From positions 62,001 to 126,000 of the forward strand of contig NZ_PYAK01000012.1 of the NCBI RefSeq assembly GCF_003264365.1: 64,000 bases of DNA. Reading direction: 5' to 3'. The notes below the pieces were generated by a model. The model made no database searches. It had not been told where the DNA came from and saw only the letters and a list, made by a program, of their open reading frames with translations. Shown piece after piece: positions 54,133 through 63,300 of this stretch (position 1 is the first letter of the stretch; each line of letters opens with the position of its first letter). This DNA is from Micromonospora noduli. Lineage in GTDB: Bacteria > Actinomycetota > Actinomycetes > Mycobacteriales > Micromonosporaceae. The translations under genes were made by a program, and so were the position numbers.

Positions 54133-54849
54133 TCAGCGACCGATCCGGTCGATCAGGTCGAACAGGGCCAGCCGTGCGGCGGCATCACGGGCGATCAGGA
54201 AACCGGCGATGCCGAGGATCCAGCCCAACGCGCTGCCCGCCTTCGTGACGATCCAGTTGTTCAGGCGGGCCAGCACCGGCTCGACCAGTCGCGGGCGGGC
54301 CACCCTGGCACCCAGCAACAACACCGCCGGCAGCACCATGACCAGGCAGTACCCGGCAAGCAGCGCCACCACGCTCGCCGCTCCCACTCCCGAGGTGGCC
54401 AGCAGACCCACCGCACCGAGGTACGGAAGCATGGTCGCCACCTCGGCGAGCGCCGCGAGCAGCGCCAGCCCGACCAACCAGCGGGCCGAGGAATCTCCGG
54501 CGGTGGCCCGGTCCCGCCAGCGCAAAACACCACCGGTACGGGGGCGCCGCTTGCCGTCGTAGCGGAAGCTGAGCGCCAGCATTCCCACGCCGAGGACGAG
54601 TTGTGCCCAGAGGACGCCCCGGTTGTCCAGGGCGCCGCCCAGCGCGTCGCCCAGCCTGCTGCCTCCCCAGACCAGCAGCAGCCCAACCGCGAGGTAGAAC
54701 ACCGCGATGGTGGCGAGGTAGCCCAGGATTCGCCGGACGTTGACCGGCCCGGGGGCGAGCAACAACCAGACGGGGATGAAGAGGGTGCCGATGCTGGTGC
54801 TGTCGATCAACGCCAGCCCGGCCAGCGACAGCAGCAACTCGGGGGTCAT
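54133..54849 (-). CDS. GAP/SfLAP-family membrane protein (LysE-like)
   Basis: A 238-residue protein with six hydrophobic helices at about 5-25, 40-62, 78-95, 125-145, 152-175 and 205-225. The opening PELLLSLAGLALIDSTSIGTLFIPVWLLLAPG resembles Sap/GAP proteins implicated in glycolipid or peptidolipid addressing in mycobacteria and the wider LysE exporter fold. The substrate here is unknown; an export function in envelope lipid traffic is an inference from the family. ATG 54849. Confidence 0.78.
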   Translation of the reverse strand: MTPELLLSLAGLALIDSTSIGTLFIPVWLLLAPGPVNVRRILGYLATIAVFYLAVGLLLVWGGSRLGDALGGALDNRGVLWAQLVLGVGMLALSFRYDGKRRPRTGGVLRWRDRATAGDSSARWLVGLALLAALAEVATMLPYLGAVGLLATSGVGAASVVALLAGYCLVMVLPAVLLLGARVARPRLVEPVLARLNNWIVTKAGSALGWILGIAGFLIARDAAARLALFDLIDRIGR

Positions 54850-54968
54850 GTCGTACCAACGCGGAGAACGGCCACGAGATCATTCTCCGGCGGCGGTGAC
54901 CTGTCCGCGTCGGCCGTGGACAGGAGCAACGCGTACATCCTTCGACGGAGGCGTCGCCGGAGGACCCG

Positions 54969-55367
54969 TCACGCCAGGTTGAGGATGCTCCAGTTGGTGG
55001 GGAGCACCTTCGCCGCCACAGTGGGTTGCGCTGTCGCGTAGTGCGCCTCGTGGGTGAGTGCCGCACGGGCGGCCTGGCCGAACGAGATGTCTCCGGCCGC
55101 GGCGCGGGCCAGCCAGCCGGTGTCGCGCACGTCCTCGGCGTCGAGCGGCAGCAGTCGGATCATCGGGGCGGTCATCATCAGGGCCAGTAGCGCGGCATCG
55201 ATCTCGTCGGCCACGCTCGCGAAGGCGACAGCCAGGCAGGTCGCGGGGATGGCCACCTGCCGACCCTCGTCGGCGACCTCCAGCATCAACTCCCCCACCG
55301 AGACGTTGCCCTCGATGTAAGCCGTCAACGCCGACGCGTCGAACACGACAGCGATCTGATCGCTCAT
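54969..55367 (-). CDS. PIN-domain-like toxin, partly degenerate
   Basis: A 132-residue protein from ATG 55367, which has GGGAGG upstream and overlaps the stop of the small gene before it (ATGA). The PIN landmark VVFDASALTAYI (Asp near 10) is present, and DISFGQAARAALTHEAHYATAQP matches the third and fourth conserved segments. The second acidic residue, expected in the IPATCLAVAFASV segment, is missing, and the final Asp/Asn is replaced. So it may be inactive or a divergent nuclease. Gene order is that of a VapBC-type pair. Confidence 0.6.
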   Translation of the reverse strand: MSDQIAVVFDASALTAYIEGNVSVGELMLEVADEGRQVAIPATCLAVAFASVADEIDAALLALMMTAPMIRLLPLDAEDVRDTGWLARAAAGDISFGQAARAALTHEAHYATAQPTVAAKVLPTNWSILNLA

Positions 55368-55615
55368 CCGGCGCCTCCCAACATCCGGCGTCCCTCGGCC
55401 AGAGCGTCCGCCGGAATGGGCGTCGCCAGGCGCTCCCGCCATCGCGCCCGACCCGCCTCGGTCACCTCGATGCCTGCTCGCCGCAGCACCTCGTCGAGGT
55501 GCACGCGGGCCATCTGCACCCGCACCGCAGCGGTGATGGCGGCCGAGACGTTGGGCTGCTGGTCGAGCCAGTCCGCGACGTCGTCGGGGAGGCTCACGGA
55601 GCGCTTCACGGTCAC
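55364..55615 (-). CDS. Ribbon-helix-helix antitoxin-like protein
   Basis: An 83-residue protein from GTG 55615. The N-terminal VKRSVSLPDDVADWLDQQPNVSAAITAAV is a ribbon-helix-helix DNA-binding motif, and the C-terminal half (RAGIEVTEAGRARWRERL) is a likely toxin-binding extension. It overlaps the PIN-like gene by 4 bp. TAGGCT lies 7 nt upstream on the minus strand (leaderless), which would make the antitoxin and toxin one autoregulated transcript. Confidence 0.7.
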   Translation of the reverse strand: MTVKRSVSLPDDVADWLDQQPNVSAAITAAVRVQMARVHLDEVLRRAGIEVTEAGRARWRERLATPIPADALAEGRRMLGGAG

Positions 55616-55622
55616 GTCCGCC

Positions 55623-55628
55623 AGCCTA
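55623..55628 (-). promoter_or_regulatory. Leaderless -10 (TAGGCT) of the antitoxin-like gene
   Basis: On the minus strand TAGGCT ends 7 nt before GTG 55615. A CGGTA/TACCG dyad lies immediately upstream, a possible antitoxin operator. Confidence 0.45.
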
Positions 55629-55676
55629 TCAACCTCGGTAGCACCGGCGGTATTACCGCGCGGACGGTGGGGCTGG

Positions 55677-56720
55677 TCAGCGGCGGCCACGTCGGCTCCG
55701 TCGGCGGGGCCGGATGACGCCGGGCATCCCGACCGACGGCCAGCCGTCCAGCTCGGCTGGAGGCACGCCCCGTCGGAGCAGGTCGTCCAGCAGCAGGGCG
55801 AGCGAGTAGTCGGGGTGCAGGCTCAGCGTGCGTTCGAGCGCGACCGCCGCCAACGCGCCCTGTCCGGCACGCCAGGCGGCGAACGCCAGCAGCGCACCCG
55901 GCGCGGCGGCCACCTCCGGCTCGGCGCGGCGCAGCACGTCGGTCCAGAGGGCGATGTCCCGGTCCCGGCCGTCGGTGCGTTCCCACGCGTGATCGCGGAC
56001 CGGCAGGTGGGTCATCAGCAGGCTCAACCAGGCCACCTCGTCGTCGTCGAGCCGCTCACCACGCCGCTGCCGGCGCTGGGCCTCGCGGACCGCCGCCACC
56101 CCGGCGGCGCGCAGCGCCCGCGCCCCGAGCAGGTCACTCTCGGGTGCCTGCTCGACCAGCTCGGCCAGTCTCAGCTCGGCGCGAGCGGTGGCCGCGCGGG
56201 CCGCCTCCCGGGCCGGGCCGTCCACCGGTGCCACCTGCGCCACCAGGGCGCCCCGGTCGGGGAGTGCGACCTGACCGGCGAAGACCGCCGAAGCGGTCAG
56301 CCGGTTGACGGTCGGGTCGTAGCGGCGACCCTCGGGCGGGCAGCAGTCGGGCTCGGTGCAGAGATAGGACCACCAGCGGCCGTCGGTCACCCGCAGCGCG
56401 TCGAGCACGTGCAGCCCGAAGTCGTTGAGCGCGTCGCGCACCGCGTCCACGGCCGGGGTGACCCGCTCCGGTTGCCCGTAACCCACCACGGTGGCGGCCT
56501 CCGCGCCCTGCCTGCGGATCACACCGGCCAGGTGCCCGGCCAACCCGCCCGGCTCGGTCGGATCGGGCAGGTCCGCGCGGGCGGCGAAGACGATCTGTCG
56601 ACCGACCAGCGCCACGGCGACCACGCTGTCGGTGGGATGGAAGCCGAGCAGGTACGGCACAGCGGCGATCAGATCGGCGGGTGAGCGGACGGCGAGCTGA
56701 GGGCGTTCGGTCGAGGTCAT
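55677..56720 (-). CDS. DUF4192 protein
   Basis: A 347-residue actinobacterial protein with the DUF4192 pattern: LAVRSPADLIAAVPYLLGFHPTDSVVAVALVG (split), VIRRQGAEAATVVGYGQ, WWSYLCTEPDCCPPEGRRYDP (a Cys-rich turn) and a helical C-terminal half with LSLLMTHLPVRDHAWERTDGRD, split, and LLAFAAWRAGQGALAAVALERTL (split; TPR-like). Function unknown. ATG 56720 is the start that gives the family N-terminus; a longer reading upstream lacks support. The gene ends Arg-rich. Confidence 0.85.
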   Translation of the reverse strand: MTSTERPQLAVRSPADLIAAVPYLLGFHPTDSVVAVALVGRQIVFAARADLPDPTEPGGLAGHLAGVIRRQGAEAATVVGYGQPERVTPAVDAVRDALNDFGLHVLDALRVTDGRWWSYLCTEPDCCPPEGRRYDPTVNRLTASAVFAGQVALPDRGALVAQVAPVDGPAREAARAATARAELRLAELVEQAPESDLLGARALRAAGVAAVREAQRRQRRGERLDDDEVAWLSLLMTHLPVRDHAWERTDGRDRDIALWTDVLRRAEPEVAAAPGALLAFAAWRAGQGALAAVALERTLSLHPDYSLALLLDDLLRRGVPPAELDGWPSVGMPGVIRPRRRSRRGRR

Positions 56721-56778
56721 GTCGGAAGCCTGCGGCGGGCGTACCAGGCCCTGCCACCCCCTGTGGACGACACGCGAC

Positions 56779-56787
56779 TTATCCACA
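56779..56787 (+). promoter_or_regulatory. Single DnaA-box 9-mer
   Basis: TTATCCACA, a perfect consensus 9-mer, in the 174-bp gap between DUF4192 and the fructosamine-kinase-like gene. A second CTGTGGA half is 18 bp away in the opposite orientation. An isolated site may be chance. Confidence 0.35.
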
Positions 56788-56882
56788 GTTACTGAACGTG
56801 TTTCCCCTGCTCACGCCACACCTACGGGTGCGGAAAGAGCGCCGATGTCGTCGGGCGACACCTGGCTGTCGTAAGGAGCGGT

Positions 56883-56888
56883 TACCGT
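56883..56888 (+). promoter_or_regulatory. Leaderless -10 (TACCGT) of the fructosamine-kinase-like gene
   Basis: TACCGT ends 6 nt before ATG 56895. Confidence 0.5.
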
Positions 56889-56894
56889 GCGCTG

Positions 56895-57809
56895 ATGGAC
56901 CTGGCGTACCTGCGCGCGCATCCGACCCACCTCCCGACCTTCCGTACCCATCAGCGGCTCCGGGAGACGCCGGTCGCCGGTGGAAACATCTGCGCGGCCG
57001 CCCGGCTCACCCTCGACGACGGCCACTCCGTCTTCGCCAAGTCCTGGCCCGAAGGCGCCGACCGGCCGGCGCCGGAGGGTTTCTTCGCCGCCGAGGCCGC
57101 CGGCCTGCGTTGGCTGCGGGAGGCGGACGCGGTCGGCGTACCCGAGGTGATCGTGGTGTTGCCGGAGCTGCTGGCGCTCGACTGGGTGGAGCCCGGCGAA
57201 CCGACGCCGGAGGCCGCGGAGCGCTTCGGCCGGGAGTTGGCCGGGCTGCACCGGGCGGGCGCAACCGCCTTCGGTGCCACCTGGCCAGGGTTCATCGGCT
57301 CGCTCCCACAGGACAACACCCCCACCGGCGGGCGCTGGTCGACCTGGTTCGCCGAGCGGCGCCTCACCCCCTACCTGCGACGCTCGGTCGACGGTGGCGC
57401 GCTGACCAGCGCCGATGCCGCTCTGGTCGAGCAGGTGATCGGTCGCCTCGACGGGCTCGGCGGCGACGAGCCGCCCGCGCGCATCCACGGCGACCTGTGG
57501 CCGGGCAACGTGCTGTGGGGGGCCGACGACCGGGCCTGGCTCGTCGACCCGGCAGCGCACGGTGGGCACCGGGAGACGGATCTCGCCCAGCTCGCCCTCT
57601 TCGGCGGCATCCCCCACCTGGATCGGGTGCTGGCCGCCTATCAGGAGAGTTGGCCACTACCGGACGGCTGGCGTGACCGGGTGCCAGTGCATCAGCTGCA
57701 TCTGCTGCTCGTGCACACCGCACTCTTCGGCGTCAGCTTCCGAGATGTGGTCGTCCAGACCGCCCGCGGCGTCCTGAGCCGGGCCGAGCGCGCTACGGTC
57801 GACAGGTGA
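56895..57809 (+). CDS. Fructosamine-kinase-like phosphotransferase
   Basis: A 304-residue kinase of the FN3K/APH fold. ATP-binding N-lobe has VAGGNICAAARLTLDDGHSVFAKS, the catalytic loop is ARIHGDLWPGNVLW (HGDxWxxN, about 196-209), and the metal Asp is in AWLVDPAAHGGHRETDLAQL (DFG equivalent). HGDLWPGN and the following D-P-A are diagnostic of fructosamine-3-kinase proteins, which phosphorylate and help remove ketoamine adducts. Not an aminoglycoside resistance enzyme by motif. It overlaps moaA by 4 bp (GTGA). Confidence 0.88.
   Translation: MDLAYLRAHPTHLPTFRTHQRLRETPVAGGNICAAARLTLDDGHSVFAKSWPEGADRPAPEGFFAAEAAGLRWLREADAVGVPEVIVVLPELLALDWVEPGEPTPEAAERFGRELAGLHRAGATAFGATWPGFIGSLPQDNTPTGGRWSTWFAERRLTPYLRRSVDGGALTSADAALVEQVIGRLDGLGGDEPPARIHGDLWPGNVLWGADDRAWLVDPAAHGGHRETDLAQLALFGGIPHLDRVLAAYQESWPLPDGWRDRVPVHQLHLLLVHTALFGVSFRDVVVQTARGVLSRAERATVDR
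57794..57799 (+). promoter_or_regulatory. Internal leaderless -10 (TACGGT) of moaA
   Basis: TACGGT lies in the last codons of the kinase gene and ends 6 nt before GTG 57806, allowing independent expression of moaA. Confidence 0.5.
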
Positions 57810-58819
57810 GCGTCGCCCCGGGGACCGACGGCGTCCTCGTCGACCGGTACGGCCGTGTCGCCCGGGACCTGCGCGTGTCCCTCACCGACAAGTGCAACCT
57901 GCGCTGCACCTACTGCATGCCGGCGGAAGGTCTCCCCTGGCTGGCCGGCCCCGAGCTGCTGTCCGACGAGGAGATCGTCCGGCTGGTCCGGGTGGCTGTC
58001 GAGCTGCTCGGCGTGACCGAGGTGCGGTTCACCGGCGGTGAGCCGCTGATCCGACAGGGGCTGGTCGACATCGTGACGGCTGTCGCCGCCCTCGAACCCC
58101 GCCCCCGGGTCTCGCTGACCACCAACGGCATCGGCCTGGACCGACTGGCCCCGGCGTTGCGGGCGGCCGGCCTGGACCGGGTGAACGTCTCACTGGACAC
58201 CCTGGACCCGGACCGGTTCACCAAGCTCACCCGCCGCCCCCGCCTTGACGCAGTGCTGGCCGGGCTCGCCGGGGCGGCGGCCGCCGGGCTCAGCCCCGTG
58301 AAGATCAATTCAGTGTTGATGCGGGGTGTCAACGAGGACGAGGCGCCGGCGCTGCTCCGCTTCGCCCTCGATCACGACTACCAGCTGCGGATCATCGAGC
58401 AGATGCCGTTGGACGCCCAGCACGGTTGGGCTCGCGACACCATGGTCACCGCCGAGGAGATCCTGGCGTCGCTGCGTACCGTCTTCCATCTGAGCCCCGA
58501 CCCGGCCGAGCGCGGCGCGGCACCGGCGGAGACCTGGCTGGTCGACGGAGGCCCCGCCCGGGTCGGTGTGATCGCCAGCGTCACCCGCCCCTTCTGCGGG
58601 GACTGCGACCGCACCCGACTGACCGCCGACGGTCAGGTCCGCGCCTGCCTCTTCGCCACCGAAGAATCGGATCTGCGCGCCGCGCTGCGCACCGGCGCGG
58701 ACGACGACGAGTTGGCCCGGCGCTGGCGTACCGCGATGTGGGGCAAGCGCGCCGGGCACGGCATCGACGACCCCACCTTCCTCCAGCCGACCCGACCGAT
58801 GTCCGCGATCGGAGGCTGA
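57806..58819 (+). CDS. moaA: GTP 3',8-cyclase MoaA
   Basis: A 337-residue radical-SAM enzyme that makes 3',8-cH2GTP from GTP, the first step of molybdopterin synthesis. The N-terminal 4Fe-4S site is CNLRCTYC (about 30-37). RFTGGEPLIRQG, VSLTTNGIGLDRLA and VSLDTLDPDRF follow. The second cluster is formed by FCGDCDRTRLTADGQVRACLF (split; about 260-280). The C-terminus ends SAIGG, matching the conserved GG tail. GTG start overlaps the previous gene. moaD follows 2 bp later. moaC, moaE and mog genes are not in the window. Confidence 0.95.
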   Translation: MSVAPGTDGVLVDRYGRVARDLRVSLTDKCNLRCTYCMPAEGLPWLAGPELLSDEEIVRLVRVAVELLGVTEVRFTGGEPLIRQGLVDIVTAVAALEPRPRVSLTTNGIGLDRLAPALRAAGLDRVNVSLDTLDPDRFTKLTRRPRLDAVLAGLAGAAAAGLSPVKINSVLMRGVNEDEAPALLRFALDHDYQLRIIEQMPLDAQHGWARDTMVTAEEILASLRTVFHLSPDPAERGAAPAETWLVDGGPARVGVIASVTRPFCGDCDRTRLTADGQVRACLFATEESDLRAALRTGADDDELARRWRTAMWGKRAGHGIDDPTFLQPTRPMSAIGG

Positions 58820-58821
58820 GC

Positions 58822-59076
58822 GTGGAGGGGCCACCGCTGACCATCCGCTACTTCGCCGGCGCCCGCGCCGCCGCCGGCCGCGCCGAGGAGGCCATCCCCG
58901 CCGGGCGGTCACTCGACGACCTCACGGCCGAGCTGACCCAGCGCCACGGAGACCGGCTCGCCGGGGTGCTGCGGGTGGCGAGTTTCCTCGTGAACGGCGT
59001 CACCTGTCATGATCGTCAGGCACCCCTACCGGCCGGGGCCACGATCGATGTCCTGCCCCCGTTCGCGGGCGGCTGA
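58822..59076 (+). CDS. moaD: MoaD/ThiS-family sulfur carrier
   Basis: An 84-residue beta-grasp protein ending in the required GG (LPPFAGG), through which MoeB adenylation and sulfur transfer take place. TIRYFAGARAAAGRAEEAIP and FLVNGVTCHDRQAPLPAGATIDVLPP match MoaD rather than ThiS. It provides sulfur for molybdopterin synthase. GTG 58822 has GGAGG 6 nt upstream, in the end of moaA. MoaE is not seen nearby. Confidence 0.9.
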   Translation: MEGPPLTIRYFAGARAAAGRAEEAIPAGRSLDDLTAELTQRHGDRLAGVLRVASFLVNGVTCHDRQAPLPAGATIDVLPPFAGG

Positions 59077-59089
59077 GGGAGGCGCACAC

Positions 59090-60334
59090 ATGATGGCGGT
59101 TCTGGGGTTCGTGGCTGTCCTGGCGCTGGTCACCGGTCTCATCCACCTCTACCTGTGGAAGCGACTCGTACGGGACACCACCACGCCGGGCCGTTGGCGA
59201 CAGATCGGCGGGATCGCCGCCCTGGTGCTGGCCCTGCTCGTGCCGGTCACCCTCGCCGGGACGCAGGCCGGGCTCTACTGGCTCGCCTGGCCGGGCTATC
59301 TGTGGCTCGCGCTGATGTTCTACCTGCTGGTCGTACTGGTCGTGCTGGAAGTCCCGATGCTGGTCACCCGGCTGGTGCTGCGTCGCCGGGTGGTTGCCGC
59401 GGAGCCCACCACCGCCGCGCCCGAGCCGGTGCTGGTCGGTGCCGCCGGGCCGACCGAGCCACCGGCAGCCGGCGCCGTAGCGGCACCGGACCACGACCCG
59501 TCCCGTCGGTTGCTGCTGGCCCGTGGGGCGGCCATCTTCGCCGGCCTCACCGCCACCGGCGTCACCGGGTACGGCATCCGCACGGCGCTTGGCCCGCCGC
59601 ATCTCGACCGGGTGCGGATCCCGCTGGCCAAACTTCCCCGCAGCATGGACGGTCTGCGCATCGCCACCGTCTCCGACATCCACCTCGGCCCGCTGCGCGG
59701 CCGGGCGCACACCGAGCGGATCGTCGCCGCGATCAACCGGCTCGACGCGGACATCGTCGCGGTCGTCGGTGACCTGGTCGACGGCTCCGTGGCCGAGCTC
59801 GGCTCGGCCGCCGCGCCGCTGCGCGACCTGCGCTCCCGCTACGGCAGCTTCTTCGTCACCGGCAACCACGAGTACTACTCCGGCGTGGAGGAGTGGGTCC
59901 AGGAGGTCGACCGGCTCGGTCTGCGGGTGCTGCAGAACCGGCGGCAGGAGATCCAGGCCCGGGGCGGTGTGCTCGACCTGGCTGGCGTGAACGACCTCAC
60001 CGGGGCGGGCACCGGCCTCGCCGCCGGGCCGGACTTCGCCGCCGCTCTCGGCGACCGCGACCCGAGCCGACCCGTGGTCCTGCTCGCGCACCAGCCGCTG
60101 GCTGCCAAGGAGGCCGCCCGGTACGGCGTCGACCTGCAACTGTCCGGGCACACCCACGGTGGGCAGATGGTGCCGTTCAACCTGGCCGTCGGGCTGGAGC
60201 AGCCGGTGGTCAGCGGGCTCGGCGAGGTCGACGGCACCAAGGTCTACGTGACCAACGGCGCCGGTTTCTGGGGGCCGCCGGTCCGGGTCGGCGCGGAGCC
60301 GCAGATCAGTCTGGTGGAGCTGCGCTCGGCATAG
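59090..60334 (+). CDS. Membrane-anchored metallophosphoesterase (YkuE-like)
   Basis: A 414-residue protein. Three N-terminal membrane helices (about 3-24, 41-62, 65-100) and a short RR-containing segment (RRLLLARGAAIFAG, about 140-155) precede a calcineurin-like catalytic domain: TVSDIHLG (D-x-H), VVGDLVDG (GD), TGNHEYYS (GNHE), LLAHQPL and LQLSGHTHGGQ (GHTH) with all metal ligands. The catalytic domain probably faces outward. It may act on a lipid-linked or nucleotide diphosphate. ATG 59090 follows GGGAGG with 7-nt spacing, 13 bp after moaD. Confidence 0.9.
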   Translation: MMAVLGFVAVLALVTGLIHLYLWKRLVRDTTTPGRWRQIGGIAALVLALLVPVTLAGTQAGLYWLAWPGYLWLALMFYLLVVLVVLEVPMLVTRLVLRRRVVAAEPTTAAPEPVLVGAAGPTEPPAAGAVAAPDHDPSRRLLLARGAAIFAGLTATGVTGYGIRTALGPPHLDRVRIPLAKLPRSMDGLRIATVSDIHLGPLRGRAHTERIVAAINRLDADIVAVVGDLVDGSVAELGSAAAPLRDLRSRYGSFFVTGNHEYYSGVEEWVQEVDRLGLRVLQNRRQEIQARGGVLDLAGVNDLTGAGTGLAAGPDFAAALGDRDPSRPVVLLAHQPLAAKEAARYGVDLQLSGHTHGGQMVPFNLAVGLEQPVVSGLGEVDGTKVYVTNGAGFWGPPVRVGAEPQISLVELRSA

Positions 60335-60395
60335 CGGAGGTCACGTCCGCGCGTGGCGGCGGGTGGCCGGCGCGGCGGGCGTGACAGGATGCGGC

Positions 60396-63300
60396 GTGCC
60401 CCCGTTCAGCGCCGTACCCCCCGGTGGCCTACCGCCATTCGTCGCGGACCTGCACATCCACTCGAAGTACTCGCGCGCGTGCAGCCGTGACCTCACCTTG
60501 CCGAACCTCGCGTGGTGGGCCCAACGTAAGGGCATCGGCCTGCTCGGTACCGGCGACTTCACCCACCCCGCCTGGTACGACCACCTGCGGGAGACGCTGC
60601 GCCCGGCCGAACCGGGGCTCTACCGGCTCGACCCGGAGGCGGAACGGGACGTCGCCCGTCGGCTGCCACCCCGGCTCGCGCAGACCGCGGAGGCGGACCC
60701 GGTCCGTTTCATGCTGAGCGTGGAGATCTCCACCATCTACAAGCGGGATGACCGGACCCGCAAGGTGCACCACCTGATCTACCTGCCGGATCTGGACGCG
60801 GTGGCCCGGTTCAACACCGCGCTGGGCCGGATCGGCAACCTCGGCTCCGACGGCCGGCCGATCCTCGGACTGGACTCCCGCGACCTGCTGGAGATCACCC
60901 TGGAGGCCAGCCCGGACGGCTACCTGGTGCCGGCACACATCTGGACTCCCTGGTTCTCCGCGCTGGGCTCGAAGTCCGGCTTCGACGCGATCGCGGACTG
61001 CTACGCGGACCTGGCCGAGCACATCTTCGCCGTGGAGACCGGGCTCTCCTCCGACCCCGCCATGAACTGGCGGGTCGGCAGCCTGGACGGCTACCAACTG
61101 GTGTCCAACTCGGACGCCCACTCGCCGCCGGCGCTCGGCCGGGAGGCGACAGTGCTGACCGCCGAACGGGACTACTTCGCCGTTCGGGAGGCGCTGCGTA
61201 CCGGTGACGGCCTGGCCGGCACGATCGAGTTCTTCCCGGAGGAGGGCAAGTACCACGCGGACGGGCACCGGCTGTGTGGGGTCAACTGGTCTCCGGAGCG
61301 CACCCGTGCGGCCGACGGGCGCTGCCCCGAGTGCGGCAAACCCCTCACCGTGGGCGTCCTCAGCCGGATCGAGGAGTTGGCGGACCGCCCGGACGGGCAC
61401 CGGCCGGCACACGCCCGGGACGTCACCCACCTGGTGCCGCTGGCCGAGATCCTCGGCGAGATCAACAAGGTGGGTGCCCGGTCGAAGAAGGTCGAGGGAC
61501 GGCTCAACGAACTGCTGGCCACGCTCGGCCCCGAGTTGGAGATCCTGACCACGACGCCGCTGGCCGAGATCGCCCAGGCCGGTGGTGAGCTGCTCGCGGA
61601 GGGCATCGGGCGGCTGCGGCGCGGCGACGTCCGCCGGGTGCCCGGTTACGACGGCGAGTACGGCGTGATCACGCTCTTCGACCCGGCCGAGTTGGGCGCG
61701 CAGGAGACGCTGTTCGACGTACCGGTGCCGGCGCAGCGACGACCCGCGGAGTCGGCTCCCCGGGTCCCGGCCAAGCGCCCGGCGGCGGCGAAGGCGGAGC
61801 CGAAGCGGAAGCCGGCCCCGGCGCCCGCGCCGCCGATCGCGTCGCCGCCGTCTCCGCACGAGCCGTTCGAGCCGATGCTCTCCGGCATGGAGGAGGTCGG
61901 CACCGGCCTGCTGGACCGGCTCGACGCCATGCAGCGGGTGGCCGCCTCCGCTCCTGGCGGTCCGCTGCTCATCGTGGCTGGTCCGGGCACCGGCAAGACC
62001 AGGACGCTCACCCACCGGATCGCGTACCTCTGCGCGGAGCTGAACGTCTTTCCCGAGCACTGCCTCGCGATCACGTTCACCCGACGGGCAGCCGAGGAGC
62101 TGCGGCACCGGCTCGACGGCCTGCTCGGCCCGGTCGCCGAGGACGTCACAGTGGGTACGTTCCACGCGTTGGGGTTGACCATCCTGCGGGAGAACGCCGA
62201 CGCTGCGGGTCTCCCGGCCGACTTCCGGATCGCCGACGACGCCGAGCGGGCGGCAGCACGCACCGAGGCCGGCGACGACAGCGCCGCGTACGTGTCGCTG
62301 CTACGCAAGCAGGACCTGGTCGACCTGGACGAACTGGTGACCCTGCCGGTGGAACTGCTGCGGGCCGACCGGAAGTTGGTCGAACGGTACCGGGACCGCT
62401 GGCGGTGGATCTTCGTCGACGAGTACCAGGACGTCGACGAGGTGCAGTACGAGCTGTTGCGGCTGCTCAGCCCCGCCGACGGCAACCTCTGTGCGATCGG
62501 CGACCCGGACCAGGCCATCTACTCGTTCCGGGGCGCCGACGTCGGCTACTTCCTGCGCTTCTCCGAGGACTTCACCGACGCGCGACTGGTCCGGCTCAAC
62601 CGCAACTACCGTTCGTCGGCCCCGATCCTGGCTGCCGCCGTGCAGGCCATCGCGCCGTCCTCGCTGGTCCGGGGTCGGCGACTGGACCCGGCCCGGCTCG
62701 ATCCGGAGGCGCCGCTGGTTGGGCGCTACCCGGCGGCGTCCGTGGCGGAGGAGGCCGACTTCGTGGTGCGTACCGTCGACGATCTGGTCGGCGGGTTGTC
62801 GCACCGTTCGCTGGACTCGGGCCGCATCGACGGCCGGTCCACCTCGCTGTCGTTCTCCGACATCGCCGTGCTGTACCGCACCGACGCGCAGGCCGCCCCG
62901 ATCGTGGATGCCCTGACCCGGGCGAACATCCCAGTGCAGAAGCGTTCCCACGACCGGCTGCGGGACCGGCCCGGGGTGGCCGCCATCGCCCGCGAGCTAC
63001 GGCACGCCGACGGTCTGGCCGGCTCACTGGCCGCCCGGGTGCGGCTGGCCGGTCAGGTGGTCGCCGAGCGGTTCGCCGTGCCCACCCTGGATGGCGCCGG
63101 CAGCACGGTCCGTCCCGAGGACGTCCGCTCGGCCGTGGACCTGCTGACCCCGCTGGCCCGACGCTGCGGTGACGACCTGGAGGCCTTCCTGTCGCAGTTG
63201 GCCACCGGCGCGGAGGTGGACGCGCTCGACCCGCGTGCCGAGGCGGTCACGCTGCTCACCCTGCACGCCGCGAAGGGCCTGGAGTTCCCGGTGGTCTTCC

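Noticed and set aside
56895..57809. Aminoglycoside resistance phosphotransferase
   Set aside because: The HGDLWPGN motif and its context match fructosamine-kinase-like proteins, not resistance enzymes.
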